Positions 47,866 through 59,564 of a stretch of DNA of 64,000 bases are shown here, in pieces. Position 1 is the first letter of the stretch. Each line of letters opens with the position of its first letter. The translations under genes were made by a program, and so were the position numbers. The stretch is from Silurus meridionalis (Eukaryota; Chordata; Actinopteri; Siluriformes; Siluridae), in contig NC_060887.1 in assembly GCF_014805685.1 (NCBI RefSeq), positions 30,101,963-30,165,962 on the forward strand, in the 5' to 3' direction. Under the pieces are notes generated by a model, which saw nothing but the letters and a program-made list of their open reading frames with translations, searched no databases and was not told the DNA's origin.

Positions 47866-48420
47866 TTCTAAAGTCTGTACACTTTTATGAAGTTTGCAGG
47901 TTTTTTTTATATAAGGACAGAAATACCAAAATAAATGTCTGACTTGTTTTATCTTTAATGTGAGAAAAAAATTAATACATGGGAAAAAATAAAAAACCTA
48001 CAACACTGATTACATAGGTCCTGCACACCCTTTCATAATGAGGGCTCAAGTTAAACAGTCACATTCAAAATTAGGCTTGTTAATCGAATGTCAATAGACC
48101 AAAATTAGGATGTAAATGCCATACGCCTGCCACCAATTTAAGTGCTTTTGAATAAAAACAGATAAACATCAGCTGTTGCTGTAGTATTTGCGTGAATGTT
48201 TGAGGTTTGGGGGAACATCTCACAGAGATTTGCCAAAGAACCTGCAAGACCTTACTGCTAAAAGGTACCAATCAGGGGAGGGATATAAAAAAATATCGAA
48301 GGCACTTAATGTACCATGGAACACTGCCAAACCATCATCAATAAGTGGATAAAATGTGGCACTACAAAGCCATTGCAAAGATCAGAGCGTCCTTCCAATG
48401 TCTACAAAACTTGGGTAGTT
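47866..48420 (+). mobile_element. Tc1-like transposon 5' part, degenerate
   Basis: The terminal region 'gtctgtacacttttatgaag' precedes leader sequence ('aaataaatgtctgacttgtt'). Broken transposase N-terminal coding follows: 'gccaaagaacctgcaagacc', and an open frame MEHCQTIINKWIKCGTTKPL then QRSERPSN, the DNA-binding helix-turn-helix region of Tc1 transposases. The catalytic part is absent. It is the same family as 63178-64000. Confidence 0.78.
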
Positions 48421-48999
48421 TTAATGTTTATTAATGTTATTAAAGTACTAACAATAGTAAGTGATATAATATCAATACATTGTGCAGTTTGTTTAATTCT
48501 GTCATATTCTTGCAAACACAAAAAAAAAAATAATTATGCTTTGGAATGTATTCCTGAATTTTTTTTTCTTCTATAGACCTGACCCTTAGCTGACCTTGTC
48601 TTGAAGCACAAAGTGCAGACAGCGGAGTTGTGTATGTGAAGTGACATGATAAGATATTGGATAATGCTGGCAGACAGGACAAGCTATTCATCATGTAGCC
48701 GAAGCCCAGTTTAGCTATGCACAATTGCTTTCCCAGAACAGACAATTATCACATTTTTTTCATCACTAGGGCTGAAGAAACTGCGACTGTGGTTACTCCC
48801 TTTGCCTAGACTGCATGTACGGTTGTAATGCCAGTATGATTATTTATTTATCTATTTATTTATTTATCAATTACCGTGTTTAAAAAAATTGATAATTTTA
48901 TTAATCTTTGAAATTCTCGATTGGCCTTTTAATTGAACTTTTATTAAAAGGAGGTGGGAGGTGGGACACAAAGTGCAGATGATCCCTGTGTTACACATT

Positions 49000-49167
49000 G
49001 AACAAAAATTAGATCTCATCACAAGCTGCCCCTTCCTCCTTTTAAAGAGAGACAGGAAGTTGCTGAAGAGCTTCGCTAATCAATACACCCTTTCAACTCC
49101 CGCTCTTTCTGGTTCCATCTGTGTTTGGAGATTCCCGCTAGTGCAGACTAGAGACCGACTTCATCAG

Positions 49168-49218
<51 letters not shown>

Positions 49219-49461
49219 GTGGACAGTTGGGCGTGGCTGCTTCATATTTGTCAGAAGGCTGGTCACATGATCCACCGGTATCCAAGCACTTGGAGTAAAA
49301 CAGAGAAGCTCGCTTAGATAAGCCACCCCACAGGACGCGAAGGAGTTGCTTCCTGGAGGAAGAGAAAAAACCCCTGAATAAAGCAGACATAGTAAGACAG
49401 AGTGCGAGAGAGCGACATAAGGAGTTGGAGACGTGCTTGCCGAGAAGCACATGTGGTAAAA
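49000..49461 (+). promoter_or_regulatory. slc12a7: Promoter/5' UTR of the downstream slc12a7 first exon
   Basis: The region immediately 5' of the KCC4 start codon has a KLF-type gggcgtggc (49228-49236), a GATA-like agataa (49315-49320), an E-box cacatgtgg (49448-49456), and a 43-bp TG array (49172-49214). No TATA box is obvious. The start context is gtaaaaATGC. The transcription start is unknown. Confidence 0.5.
49172..49214. repeat. (TG)n microsatellite in the slc12a7 promoter/leader
   Basis: About 21 TG units, 247 bp upstream of the start codon. Such alternating purine-pyrimidine tracts can adopt Z-DNA. Confidence 0.96.
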
Positions 49462-49567
49462 ATGCCAACAAACTTTACGGTGGTCCCCGTGGGGGATGGC
49501 AGGAATTCCCCTCAGGAAGACAGCAATGATGACGATGTCCTGAGGGAGGAAGATGAAGAAGCTGCAG
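49462..49567 (+). CDS. slc12a7: First coding exon of K-Cl cotransporter 4 (Slc12a7)
   Basis: It encodes MPTNFTVVPVGDGRNSPQED and then an acidic tail ending EEDEEAA, 35 codons plus one base, with donor GCTGCAG|GTGAGG (phase 1). MPTNFTVVPV is the characteristic start of vertebrate KCC4; KCC1 and KCC3 isoforms start differently. In KCC genes the next exon supplies a G-D-G-N-P block in this phase, and I did not find that exon before position 64000. The protein is a 12-transmembrane K+/Cl- exporter, and this exon gives only part of its cytosolic N-tail. Confidence 0.85.
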
Positions 49568-51884
49568 GTGAGGTTCCAGCTCACACGCTTTCGTAGACTT
49601 TTCTAGAAATTTCTATCTTTGTATAGCCAACCAGAATGTGTAGTTGGATGGTATTATTGATAACTTCCTGCTTTCAGTCACGAACGTAGTGCCAAATAGA
49701 GTGTGTCAGATAGAACTGTTTTTTTAACTCTTTACATGCTTTAGAGATCATATCTGCAGTCTGAAATGTCTTTCAATGCATGTTTATCTGTAAGTGCTGC
49801 TTACATCTATGATCTCTTCTCCAACATATGATCATGTGGTGGAGTACAATACACACACATGCGCGCGTGCACACAGACATATGTGCACGTGTCCGTGCGT
49901 GCATGCCAGTAGTATTAACCCTCGCCAGTCATTGTCTATTACTTGTATTTCGTGCTGCTAGGATTGTCTTCATCGTTCTTGTTTAGTTTTCTCCAATACA
50001 GATTCAGGAATATCAGTCACACAGACACCAGCACGTGTATGAAAGATTATGATAGAGAGAATGATTTGGAGTATTACCTAAAATATGCTATAGAGCGAAC
50101 TACCAATAGAGGTGATAGTTTTCATATTTTAATTTTTCTGGCACAGCCTATTTCTGTACAACACTGCTTTTGCTGTTATCATCTGCATGTTGAGTCAGTG
50201 CTCCGTCTGAGCATACAGATTGCACCAAAGGTCATTTGGTTCATCTGCTTAACAGGGTTCCAACTTTTTTTTTTCTTTTAAACAAACTTTTCGCGCCAGT
50301 AATGCAACACGTTTTTTGGGGGGTTTTTTGTATTTTTTTTTTTTTTTTTTGTTCCAGTGTGTTCCAGTTAATTGTAACATGATGTGCAGTTACACTTTTA
50401 TAGACTCGTGGAGAGGCTGAAGTTTGCTGCGGGTTATGTATGGTTTAATGACTGGTGGGGTTTCATGTTGTGCAATGCCTGTTTTTCTTCCCCACCTCTC
50501 CAGCGAGGGAATTCAGACACTGAACAGGTCTATTGATCGGCCTTGTAGCTTGTTATCTGTTGCCCACCTTTAATGGGAGTTGACAGTTCACCTATCAGTT
50601 ATCTTAGAAATGTAGGTGGAAATATGGCGTGGTAGTTTTTGTGCTTGCCCACCAGTTAAATCTGCGTATCAGTGAAGTATCCAAAGCCGAACTTGTTCTT
50701 AATGTGCTGTGTATTATCACAAACAGCTTGAAAAAGCAGAAGGATGTGTCTCCCTCTTCCTCTGATTGCATACTGCAGCAGAAAGCTAACCATCTGTGTC
50801 AAATTATTTTTGAGCTCCACCCAAAGAAGAACCTGAAATTAACTGTAAACTCAGATCAAGCTTGGAGTTTAGAATCTCATCCCAGGGTTTTTGCATGGGA
50901 TTTATATATAACTGAGTATGCCCAAAAGTAAGAGCTGTTTACTATAGTTTATATATATATTTATTTATTTTGGAGAAAGGGCTGATCCATAAAGACTTTT
51001 CCCATCATAAAAGAGTCAAATAATCCCTTTTAACAATGTGTGTCTTTTTATATTGTTTCCGGGCTGACGTTCACGTTTCTTTATCCTGCCTATTACGCGG
51101 AGGTTATTGGCAGTCGTATGAAAAGATGAAACCAATTTAGGTTTTATTTATCCGATCTAGGCCACGTTTATTCATTGGCAAATGCTTCTATCCAAAGACC
51201 CTGAAAGGAAGGCAAAATGCAATTCGATGGCCCTGTAAACTTGGCACGGACACACCTACGCCCTGATTCTGATTTTAAAAGCCCCTTGGCAGAGCAGTGT
51301 CGCAATACTTTGGATTTGTACTGCAGTGACCTTTTGGAAAAGCTTTTTAAATGTTTTGTTTGCATATATATTAATGAGGTCTTGATTAAGATGTCGAACT
51401 CTTTATTATTCCTAACCCTACTTAAGTAAACCTCATTACAGTTTTCGTGTATACTATTCCTTTGTCTGTGTCCTTTTGTCTGTGTATAAATACAAGGAAC
51501 AGGATTCAGTGCCTCAGAACACAGGTTTCTGTAAGATGAGATAGTGAGGGCCTCTTGTCGAATGGCAATAGCCCTGAAAAGCACAGTGGAGGTGACCATT
51601 CGAGCTGACTTCATTTTATACTGATCACACACACACACTGTGGGACGATAAAATGACCAGGTCTTTGTCTGCTGGAAAACATTTAGATCAGTGTTACAGA
51701 ATGCATTCAAGTTTCCTCAAGAGGGATATTTAGTTACAGTAGTTCATATGTGTGCTCATCTTTAGAACATATGATGGATTTTTTTATAGTCCTTATAAAA
51801 GTGCGGCTTTAGATCACTCGATTAAATTATTACAATTTTAATTGCTGTTTAATAGCTTCAATAGTTTAATAGCTTGTTTGTTTC

Positions 51885-51965
51885 ACTTCATTTTTACTTG
51901 TATAGCGCTTTAAACAATGGATATTGTCTCGAAGCAGCTTCACAGAGATGAAGGGGACATACAGT
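51885..51965. repeat. Dispersed repeat end ('caaagcagctt' family)
   Basis: 'ttcatttttacttgtatagc' and 'gctttaaacaatggatattg' then 'tctcgaagcagcttcacaga' match 11250-11345. Confidence 0.65.
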
Positions 51966-52964
51966 TGTATAAAAGAAGTTAAGTTTAGTGCTTCTAAAGC
52001 TAACTTAATGAGCAAAGCAGTATATTACATATATATATGTGTGTATACACCTGAAACCCATATACGTACATATGTATACATATATACAGTATGTACGTAT
52101 ATGTAATATACTGTAGTTGTGATCTTTTATGCTGTTTTGGGTTGCTGTGGTTTTCATGTAGACCGTTTTTGTTGTTTGCTGTTACTGACTGCAGAGGCAA
52201 TTTTTTTTTTCATTTTAAAAATAGCTGGTTATATCCTATACTTTGTGGTTTAGATATCATTTCAATCTTTTCTTAATGTTGTTTTTTTTTTTGTCTGTGT
52301 CCAGTACAAACACAACAGTTAAAAAAAAAGCCATCATCTTCAAAGTGTGGACATGACCTTTTTCTGGAGAATAAAAATGGAGAAGTATTTCTTGTATCAA
52401 ACAATGAGTTTAACTGTACTGTAAACAGATTTAGATAGAACAGTTATCATACTGTTGGGCATACACACTAGTTTTATTTGACTTTCGTATCCCGAGATCA
52501 TCAGTTAGTTTTCATTGATATTAACAAAGCTCTGTGTTTGACCAGTGTTTCACACTGCCATATGCTTCCTGTTTTTCACCTTTTCTCCTCTGGTGTCAAG
52601 TTTTCTAAAGTTTCAACCCCCACAGCCACTGCCGTTTTCCTGGCTGCTAACTGTTGCTGGTTTCTCGCTTGTTTCTGCTTTTCCAATTAGCAGAGTGTGC
52701 ATGTATTGGTATTTGTATGCACTTGGATTTCCCTTTGTTATGATCGACCTAATCTCCTAAAGTCAGGTGGTTGTGTGCTTCCTAGTGACTTGTCCTGAGG
52801 TGTGTAAGGGGTTTATATACACCTTTACCTGTCTAACCTGTCCTGTGGGTTTTTAATGACCCCATCTGATTGGGACACCAGACTTTTCCAGACGTACACT
52901 ATGCGATTCTTCTCCATGCTGTTATCACAATTATATAGGATGTACTTTGATTACATTTTTTTTT

Positions 52965-53130
52965 CACTTGAACTGGGAGACCCAAACCTGTTCCAGCATC
53001 ACAATACCCCTGAACACCTTTGAGATTATTTGGAATGCTGACCACACCCCAGGCCTTCTCACACTACATCAGTGCTAACACCTTTGTTGCTGAATGAATG
53101 TCTGTCATTCGAATATCCTTTAGTTGTTGT
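52965..53130 (+). mobile_element. Tc1-like non-autonomous element fragment
   Basis: 'gggagacccaaacctgttcc' and 'agcatcacaatacccctgaa', with 'cacctttgagattatttgga' joined directly, are landmarks of the 26572-27082 family with an internal deletion. Both terminal repeats are lost. Confidence 0.7.
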
Positions 53131-55507
53131 TGAACTTGTCAACCTTACAGTCCTTACCTTTTTTTTTTTTTTTGGTGTAATAAACGTTGTGAAAAATAGT
53201 ATATAGCACCATCATTTCTTTCAGAGCAATAAAGGACCTAGCACAGTTCACAAGAAGTTGCAAACAAAATAAACAGTGTTATGTTCCTCATTCTGGGAAT
53301 TTTTTCATGAATCATCACAGTGTACATTTGTACACTGTGGCAAATTTATAATAATTATTCCCCCCTCCTGATATTTCATCACATGATGCTACTGGAAATG
53401 TGACAGTCATTGTAAGATTGGTAAGGCATCTTGGTCATGACGTGTAATCAGTTGACAGATGGCTTTATCTTTGCTCAATTTTAGCAGCTCAGTGGTGCTG
53501 GGATTTTTAACTCGTAACCTTCCTCTGTCTACACTTTTTCACTTAAGTTAAAGTAAAGAAGTTTGGGCTCTGACATGTACTTAAGTAAAAAGTAGCCATT
53601 AACTACCTGTTTTATTGGTAACTGACCTCACATCATAATAATTTATTGAAATTGAAATTCTTTTATTTGTTTTCTAAAGAATGTATTTAGGCTGAACATC
53701 CACCATATAGAACACAAGCAGAGAAAAGATGATGATCAGGTGATCAGGAATGTCTCTGTTCCCAGTCATGTGTACATCACTGACTCCCTCTGTCTCATCC
53801 ACGTTACCTCCAGACTTCTTGTTGCCTTCTGCCCTGCTCACTGTTATCTTCGTAAACTAACCTACGTCTGTGGTGTGTGAGTATCGGGAAATGATACACC
53901 AGTGGTAGATTGAAAAAGCCGCAAATAAATGACAAGAAATCGGTTGATGGGCTAAAAACGGTGCGGACCGAGAAGAAAGAAATATTGATCATGTTAGCAA
54001 ATAGATTCAAACTAAAGTAACGAGTCTGGTTTAAAAATGTAAGAAGTAGAAAGTACAGATATTTGTGTAAAAATGTAATAATTGAATGTCTGGAAAAATA
54101 AATAGTGAAGTAAAGGACTGATTTGCACTTCACTACTTCCCAACTCTTTATAAAACCACAAAAGTGGTCCCACTTATATACCTTTATATAAAACTGACAC
54201 ACATAGGAGGAAAAAGAGAATAAATAAAGAATTTGTTATAGCTAATGAAATAAATGATAAAATAGTTTTAAGGATACTGGTTTATTTGTTATTGTCTATT
54301 GTTAAACCACACAAGTCATTTTAAATAAATTCTTGAAAATTACATTGCTACATCCTTGTCAATGTACCAATGTCATTTTCAAGAATTTATTTATTTAGAC
54401 AGAAATCGTTTTTCTTTTATTTTGCCAGTACCAAAATGCACAAAATGTCTCTCGATTAATGCAATATTAATTAATTAATTCATATTAATGTACTCCAGAC
54501 CTTCTGTAGGCAATCTGTACCTGGTACATCAACTGAGGGTGAATGTACACCTAAGCTATATCTGTGGCATTAATGCTGACCTTTTTATGTGCATTTATTT
54601 GTAATGTAACATTCATAAAAATCCAGGAAACCTGGTTTATAATTCAAGTCATAAAATTTCAGGTTTAAAGAATTCTAGGGAAACATCCAGCATCGTCAAA
54701 CATCTTTACCTGTAGAAAAATATGTAAAAGTATTTTTATATGGTTCCTACATGCCAGTCATCTTACATTCGTGAGTATGTTTTTTATGTGTATATTATAC
54801 TCATGGCCCCAACACCCTGCCAATCCAACTTTTTGTTTGCAAAAAGCCCATTTTCTATTCTCCTCCTCAGATTCATCCAGTAAAATAAAGGGACATACAG
54901 ATACAATTATTTTTGTAATACTTTCCATGTTCAGAGATAGACATGGAGAGTTATTCATACCAGGAAAGTGTGTTATTGTGTCCTCTGTGAAGGACTGTGA
55001 GGTCCAGTAATCTTACAAATGACATACTACAGACAGGTAAACGGATATATAATGCTGACTCCTACAACAGTGAATAATGAACAGCATCAGAATGGAGCAA
55101 TAAATAATGAAAGACATTGGCTGAATAGTGCTGGAAAAGTCTTTAGATCGAGTTAGATGTTTGTGAATTATTAACTGTCCAGTGCACAGGACTAACACCG
55201 AACATGTACAGTAATTGGTGGTGACTCGGATATAACATTGTTGCAGAAGCAATCAGATCAGCGCACAAAAAGGCCACTGGAGCATGCAGTTTTTAATTTA
55301 ATGCAGGCGAGAGCAAGCAGTCAAGTCTGAAGCTCATGGGGCAAACAGTGTTTGTTTGCTGATTAGCATGGGATATGGATCAGATGAATATGTATGGTGC
55401 TAAGCCTCACATTCACTGCATATATTCAGCTCTAGTAACAGCTTTAAAGCTTTGCCTGATAAAGGAAACAGTATTTTGAAATTGGGGAAATATGATCAAT
55501 ATGTAGC

Positions 55508-55545
55508 AAACTACAGTTGAGGTCAGAAGTTTAAATAGGTTGTGC
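55508..55545 (+). mobile_element. Tc1 terminal-repeat remnant (Sleeping Beauty-type end)
   Basis: 'acagttgaggtcagaagttt' closely resembles the outer end of the salmonid/teleost Tc1 group that includes Sleeping Beauty. No transposase follows within the AT-rich DNA downstream. Confidence 0.6.
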
Positions 55546-55949
55546 AGAAAGTGTTAAGAATTTAACAAAATGAGGGATTATAAAAATTACAAGTACTGCT
55601 CTTAATAAGTGGTTTCACAAAGCAATATATTTATATATAAATATATATTATATAATATGTAATACATATATGTATAATATTTATTATATAAATGCATATT
55701 TAAAATATTTACTTATAGTCCGCAAAACACAATTATAACAAAATTTTTGGTTTTTTTTGTTGTTTTTTGGTTTTTTACAAACTCTAAATTCTCAGTACTG
55801 TATATTGTTACCTAAATGATCGACTACTTTTAAGTTTTGTTACAGTAGCTTAAGTTGCTTAGTTTGTTTAATTATTAACATTATACACCTACATTCATAG
55901 ATTGTTACAAAAAAAAAGTAACAAAAAAATAAAAATAAAAATATATATA

Positions 55950-56165
55950 TATATACACAGTGGTGTGATTTCTTATTTTTTTGCATGTTTGTTACACTTT
56001 AATGTTTCAGATCATCAAACTAATTTAAATATTAGTAAACGATAACACAAGTGAACACAACATGCAGTTTTTAAATGAAGGTTTTTATTATCGCGGGAAA
56101 ACAAAATTCAAAACTACATGGCCCTGTGTGAAAAAGTGTTTGTCCCCTAAACCTACTCCTTGGTT
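55950..56165 (+). mobile_element. Tc1-like 5' end fragment
   Basis: 'acacagtggtgtgatttctt' is followed by 'gtttcagatcatcaaactaa', 'ttaaatattagtaaacgata' and 'atggccctgtgtgaaaaagt'. This is the subterminal leader of a common teleost Tc1 family. It is truncated at the microsatellite at 56165. Confidence 0.78.
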
Positions 56166-56176
56166 GTGTGTGTGTG

Positions 56177-56247
<71 letters not shown>
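56165..56247. repeat. (TG)n(TA)n compound microsatellite
   Basis: Short TG run followed by about 33 TA units. Confidence 0.96.
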
Positions 56248-56253
<6 letters not shown>

Positions 56254-57004
56254 AAGCACAGGTTACTGTCTGTTTGGAGTTATTTAAGGTTGGCTTCTTT
56301 CCCAAGCATGCCGGTAGGCGGTAAACTGTGGCTGGTAGGTGGTCCATAGATGTGAGTAAGTGATTGTGTGAGTTAGTTTGTGTGAGTATGCGATTGAGTA
56401 CATACGTTAGTGCTTGCGTGAGTGTGTGTGCATTAATGTGTTCCTTCCTCCGCCATTGCAAACCCTGACCAGCATGAATTAATGCATGCAATGAAAGTGT
56501 TAGGTGTCTTTTTTTCCATTACAACCAAACATCACCATTTTTTACTTTTCTTATTAAAAATCTTGTTTTTTAACTCCAAAAAAAAAAATTCTAGTAGGAA
56601 TGTTTGCAGTAACCTTCATTTTCAGGTTTAGACAGGAATGATTTGTTGAGGAACTGAATAATTAAGATGAGGGTTATGATATAGAAGTACAACACAGAAT
56701 GTGTGCCTGCACCCTGGCAGCTTGATAGCACTTTGCTATCAGACTTTGAGTGATCTGAGCTGAACTTTGCTTTTCTGGTGTGTCTATATATAGATACAGC
56801 ATTCTAAACCTTAGCCTGACTATGGCTTTGTAGAATAAGACATGAGGAAATGCTTGTTTTCAGCTTTATAAGTGTCAAGTTGCACAATTTTTATGCAAAA
56901 ACATTGCTTGCAAGTTTTTTTTCTAATTCACACTTAGTTTTCAGACATTCAAAACAAATGTTTGAGGTTTTTCATGTGTTTGAAGTCTGTCTTTTGTCGA
57001 GTCA

Positions 57005-57270
57005 TTTGTTGAGTTTTGGAGACAAGGCGAGGGAGGCGCTATTGAGATAGTTTGGACATGTGCAGAGTAGAAACATGGGGTATATCGGTAGAAGAATGCT
57101 GAGGATGGAGCCACCAGGAAGGAGGAAGAGAGGAAGGCCAAGGAGGAGGTTTATGGATGTGCTGAGGGAAGACATGCAGGTAGTTGGTTTGAAAGAGGCA
57201 GATGTAGAGGACAGGGTGGTGTGGAGACTGATGATCCGCTGTGGAGACCCCTAATGGGAGAAGCAGACGA
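57005..57270 (+). mobile_element. RTE-like LINE 3' end with C-terminal coding remnant
   Basis: The frame from 57060 reads QSRNMGYIGRRMLRMEPPGR, RKRGRPRRRFMDVLREDMQV and VGLKEADVEDRVVWRLMIRC then GDP-stop, the typical C-terminus of RTE-like proteins. The 3' tail 'ggagacccctaatgggagaa' follows. Almost all of the element is lost by 5' truncation. Confidence 0.88.
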
Positions 57271-57289
57271 TTCTCTCTGAATATTAAAC

Positions 57290-58370
57290 AAGTGAACTAA
57301 TATATATTTCATCTCTTAATAAAGAAAAGTTCACAATGTCCAGTATGATGCAGGACTTAATGTTAGTTGTGGTTAGTTTACAAAATAAATGATTTGCTCC
57401 AGTATTTACAGCCGCAATATAAAATGTTTTTTTTCAATATTAAATTTTTTTATAATAAAAAAAAAAAAGTAAATAAACATAGTTCATTGGAGACATTTTG
57501 TTAACATTTAAATACTTTTTTTTTTTTCTAACTTTATTTATTTATTTTTAAAGGATTTTTTTTAGTTGAAAGGTTTATTTTTTATTTATTTTAGCTAAGG
57601 CAGTGAATAAAAATGTAAGGATTTGGGGTATAGTTGACTGAAAATTCATATTTATATTTGCTGTCTTCCACACAGCAGTCATTAATAACCCTGAGGAATT
57701 TTATTTTGTTCTAATTAAGTATATTAACCCAAATTATTACACGAGGATAAGATTAATAAATCTAACAGCTCTGTTTTGGCTCGCGTGCTGTTGATGATAA
57801 ACCTGTGATGGCATTTTACGGGATGGTCACGTTGGCATTAAAAGAAAAAAATTGCCATTGTGTACCGTGTAATGCTGTTGACATGAAAACAAAAATGTTT
57901 TACAAAGCAAGAATAAAATAAATAAAGCTGGTGCTGTCATGATGTTGATATGTAGAGTTTTAATGTCCAATCCCATTGTTTCTGGGTGAAAAAACTGGGT
58001 CTTTGTATAATGGAAAAACTCAGAATCACAGGAAGTTAAACATGGAACGTGGGTGTGTCCCCTAACAAGAGAGAGAACGCAAAAGCAAAAATGTGAACGG
58101 CATCTGGAAGAATTAGAATCTTATCTTACATATCTTGGGGGATTCGGTAGAGAGACTCTGTTTTAGAGGGAGATAAAAACCAGAACACTGGTTAATAAAC
58201 TAAACTGAAAATGAAAACACAGGGGGAAAAAAAAGCAGCTTTTTGTTCTAAGGGTATGCAAACTTTTGCAGTCAGCTGTGTAGGAAAACAAAATACAAGA
58301 CAAGCAGCTTCTCACTTACTGCTGAAGCTGTAAAAGCAGTTGGTTTGCTTTTTTCATGTGCCCTTTGATT
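57290..58370. other. Intron, little recognised
   Basis: Poly-A and poly-T rich. 'gggtatgcaaacttttgcag' near 58252 resembles a Tc1-type terminal repeat but lacks a partner. Confidence 0.4.
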
Positions 58371-58508
58371 AATAATTGTACCGGAATTATACAGGATTAT
58401 ACAGATTATACAGGAAATTGGAATCACTGAGTCCCTTACATATTGTTTTTACCTTCACTATATGTTGCGAACCAAAAATCCCTTTCTGCTGCCTGTGTAA
58501 CAAATTTT

Positions 58509-58512
<4 letters not shown>

Positions 58513-58583
<71 letters not shown>
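58513..58583. repeat. (TA)n microsatellite
   Basis: About 35 TA units. Confidence 0.97.
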
Positions 58584-58587
<4 letters not shown>

Positions 58588-58662
58588 TTCTCATTTATAC
58601 TTATTTATAAAAAGAAACATCCTCTATGTCCTAATTTTCCTCACACATAAAACATGATTAAA

Positions 58663-59002
58663 TGCAGTAATCCCTGCTTTACCGCGGTTCGAATCTCGTG
58701 CCCCCGGTTTATCACGGAATTGCATTTGCCACATAACTCATTAGTTTGGCTGATTTTCCCGGTCTCTTTGGCGAAAAGCACGAAAGACCAAAAAACGTAT
58801 AGGGAATTGTGTTTAAGAAGTTTTATGTTGGAATAAATAAATGTATTAATAAAAATATAATTATGAATTATAAAATGAAGTAAAATGTTAATACAGTACT
58901 GTACACATAAAATAGCATTTTTGGGGTGGCGTCCGTTTATCTCGGTTTTTCATTGATCGATTTTGGAACTTAACCCTGTGACAAACGGGGGATTAATGTA
59001 CA
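58663..59002. mobile_element. Pogo/Tigger-like MITE
   Basis: The left end (gcagtaatccctgctttacc) and right end (acaaacgggggattaatgta) are roughly inverted-complementary (taatccc ... gggatta). The arms contain 'gttcgaatctcgtg' and 'atctcggtttttcattgatc'. It is about 340 bp with no ORF of note. Confidence 0.6.
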
Positions 59003-59226
59003 TTTGATTTGAAATAAAATTGTCAAGAACATCCTGGAAATGTGGGGACTATTTTCCTTGCTTTTAACCATACCATGAGAAAAATATCAGATTTTTCAAT
59101 ACAGAATATTGAAAATACAGTTCTGCCTTGATTTGCTCGCTGCATTTTCCCTCCTGCTACTTTGCTGCTTTCACTTCAACTTTATCTGGTTAAAAAATGA
59201 AAAATAAACAGTTTTTGAAAGGGTTT

Positions 59227-59228
<2 letters not shown>

Positions 59229-59286
<58 letters not shown>

Positions 59287-59289
59287 TAT
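59229..59289. repeat. (TA)n microsatellite
   Basis: About 30 TA units with one slip near the right edge. Confidence 0.96.
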
Positions 59290-59485
59290 AAATGACGTGG
59301 TTAAATGTCACATTATTTTGTCACTTTCTTTCCTCATGTGAAGTCATTATGAAGCCTGCATATATTCACATGTGCATGTGTGTTATATCCACATTCTAAC
59401 CCTGACCTGATCTGCTAAAGTGTTATTAGGCAAGCAGCTCAATAACAAACATGTACAAAAAAAAGTTATAGCCTTTTAGCCTTAG

Positions 59486-59511
59486 ACTCTCTCTCTCTCT
59501 CTCTTCTCTCT

Positions 59512-59563
<52 letters not shown>
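59486..59563. repeat. (CT)n microsatellite
   Basis: CT dinucleotides with two TTCT interruptions. A mirror-symmetric pyrimidine tract that can form H-DNA. Confidence 0.95.
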
Positions 59564-59564
59564 G

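Larger units (their letters stand above)
49568..55500 (+). other. slc12a7: slc12a7 intron 1 (first part)
   Basis: Intronic by inference from the donor at 49567. Poly-T tracts (50331-50350, 53159-53174) and the listed repeats are the only structure. The 180-codon minus-strand open stretch at 51168-51710 has no family signal and overlaps an L2-like tail (51165-51200). Confidence 0.6.

Noticed and set aside
49138..49584. 148-codon minus-strand ORF opposite the slc12a7 exon
   Set aside because: It is a shadow of the promoter TG array and exon. The plus-strand exon has family homology and a splice donor.
51168..51710. 180-codon minus-strand ORF
   Set aside because: No domain, signal peptide or conserved motif. 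Composition looks like translated intron, and its end overlaps an L2-like tail.
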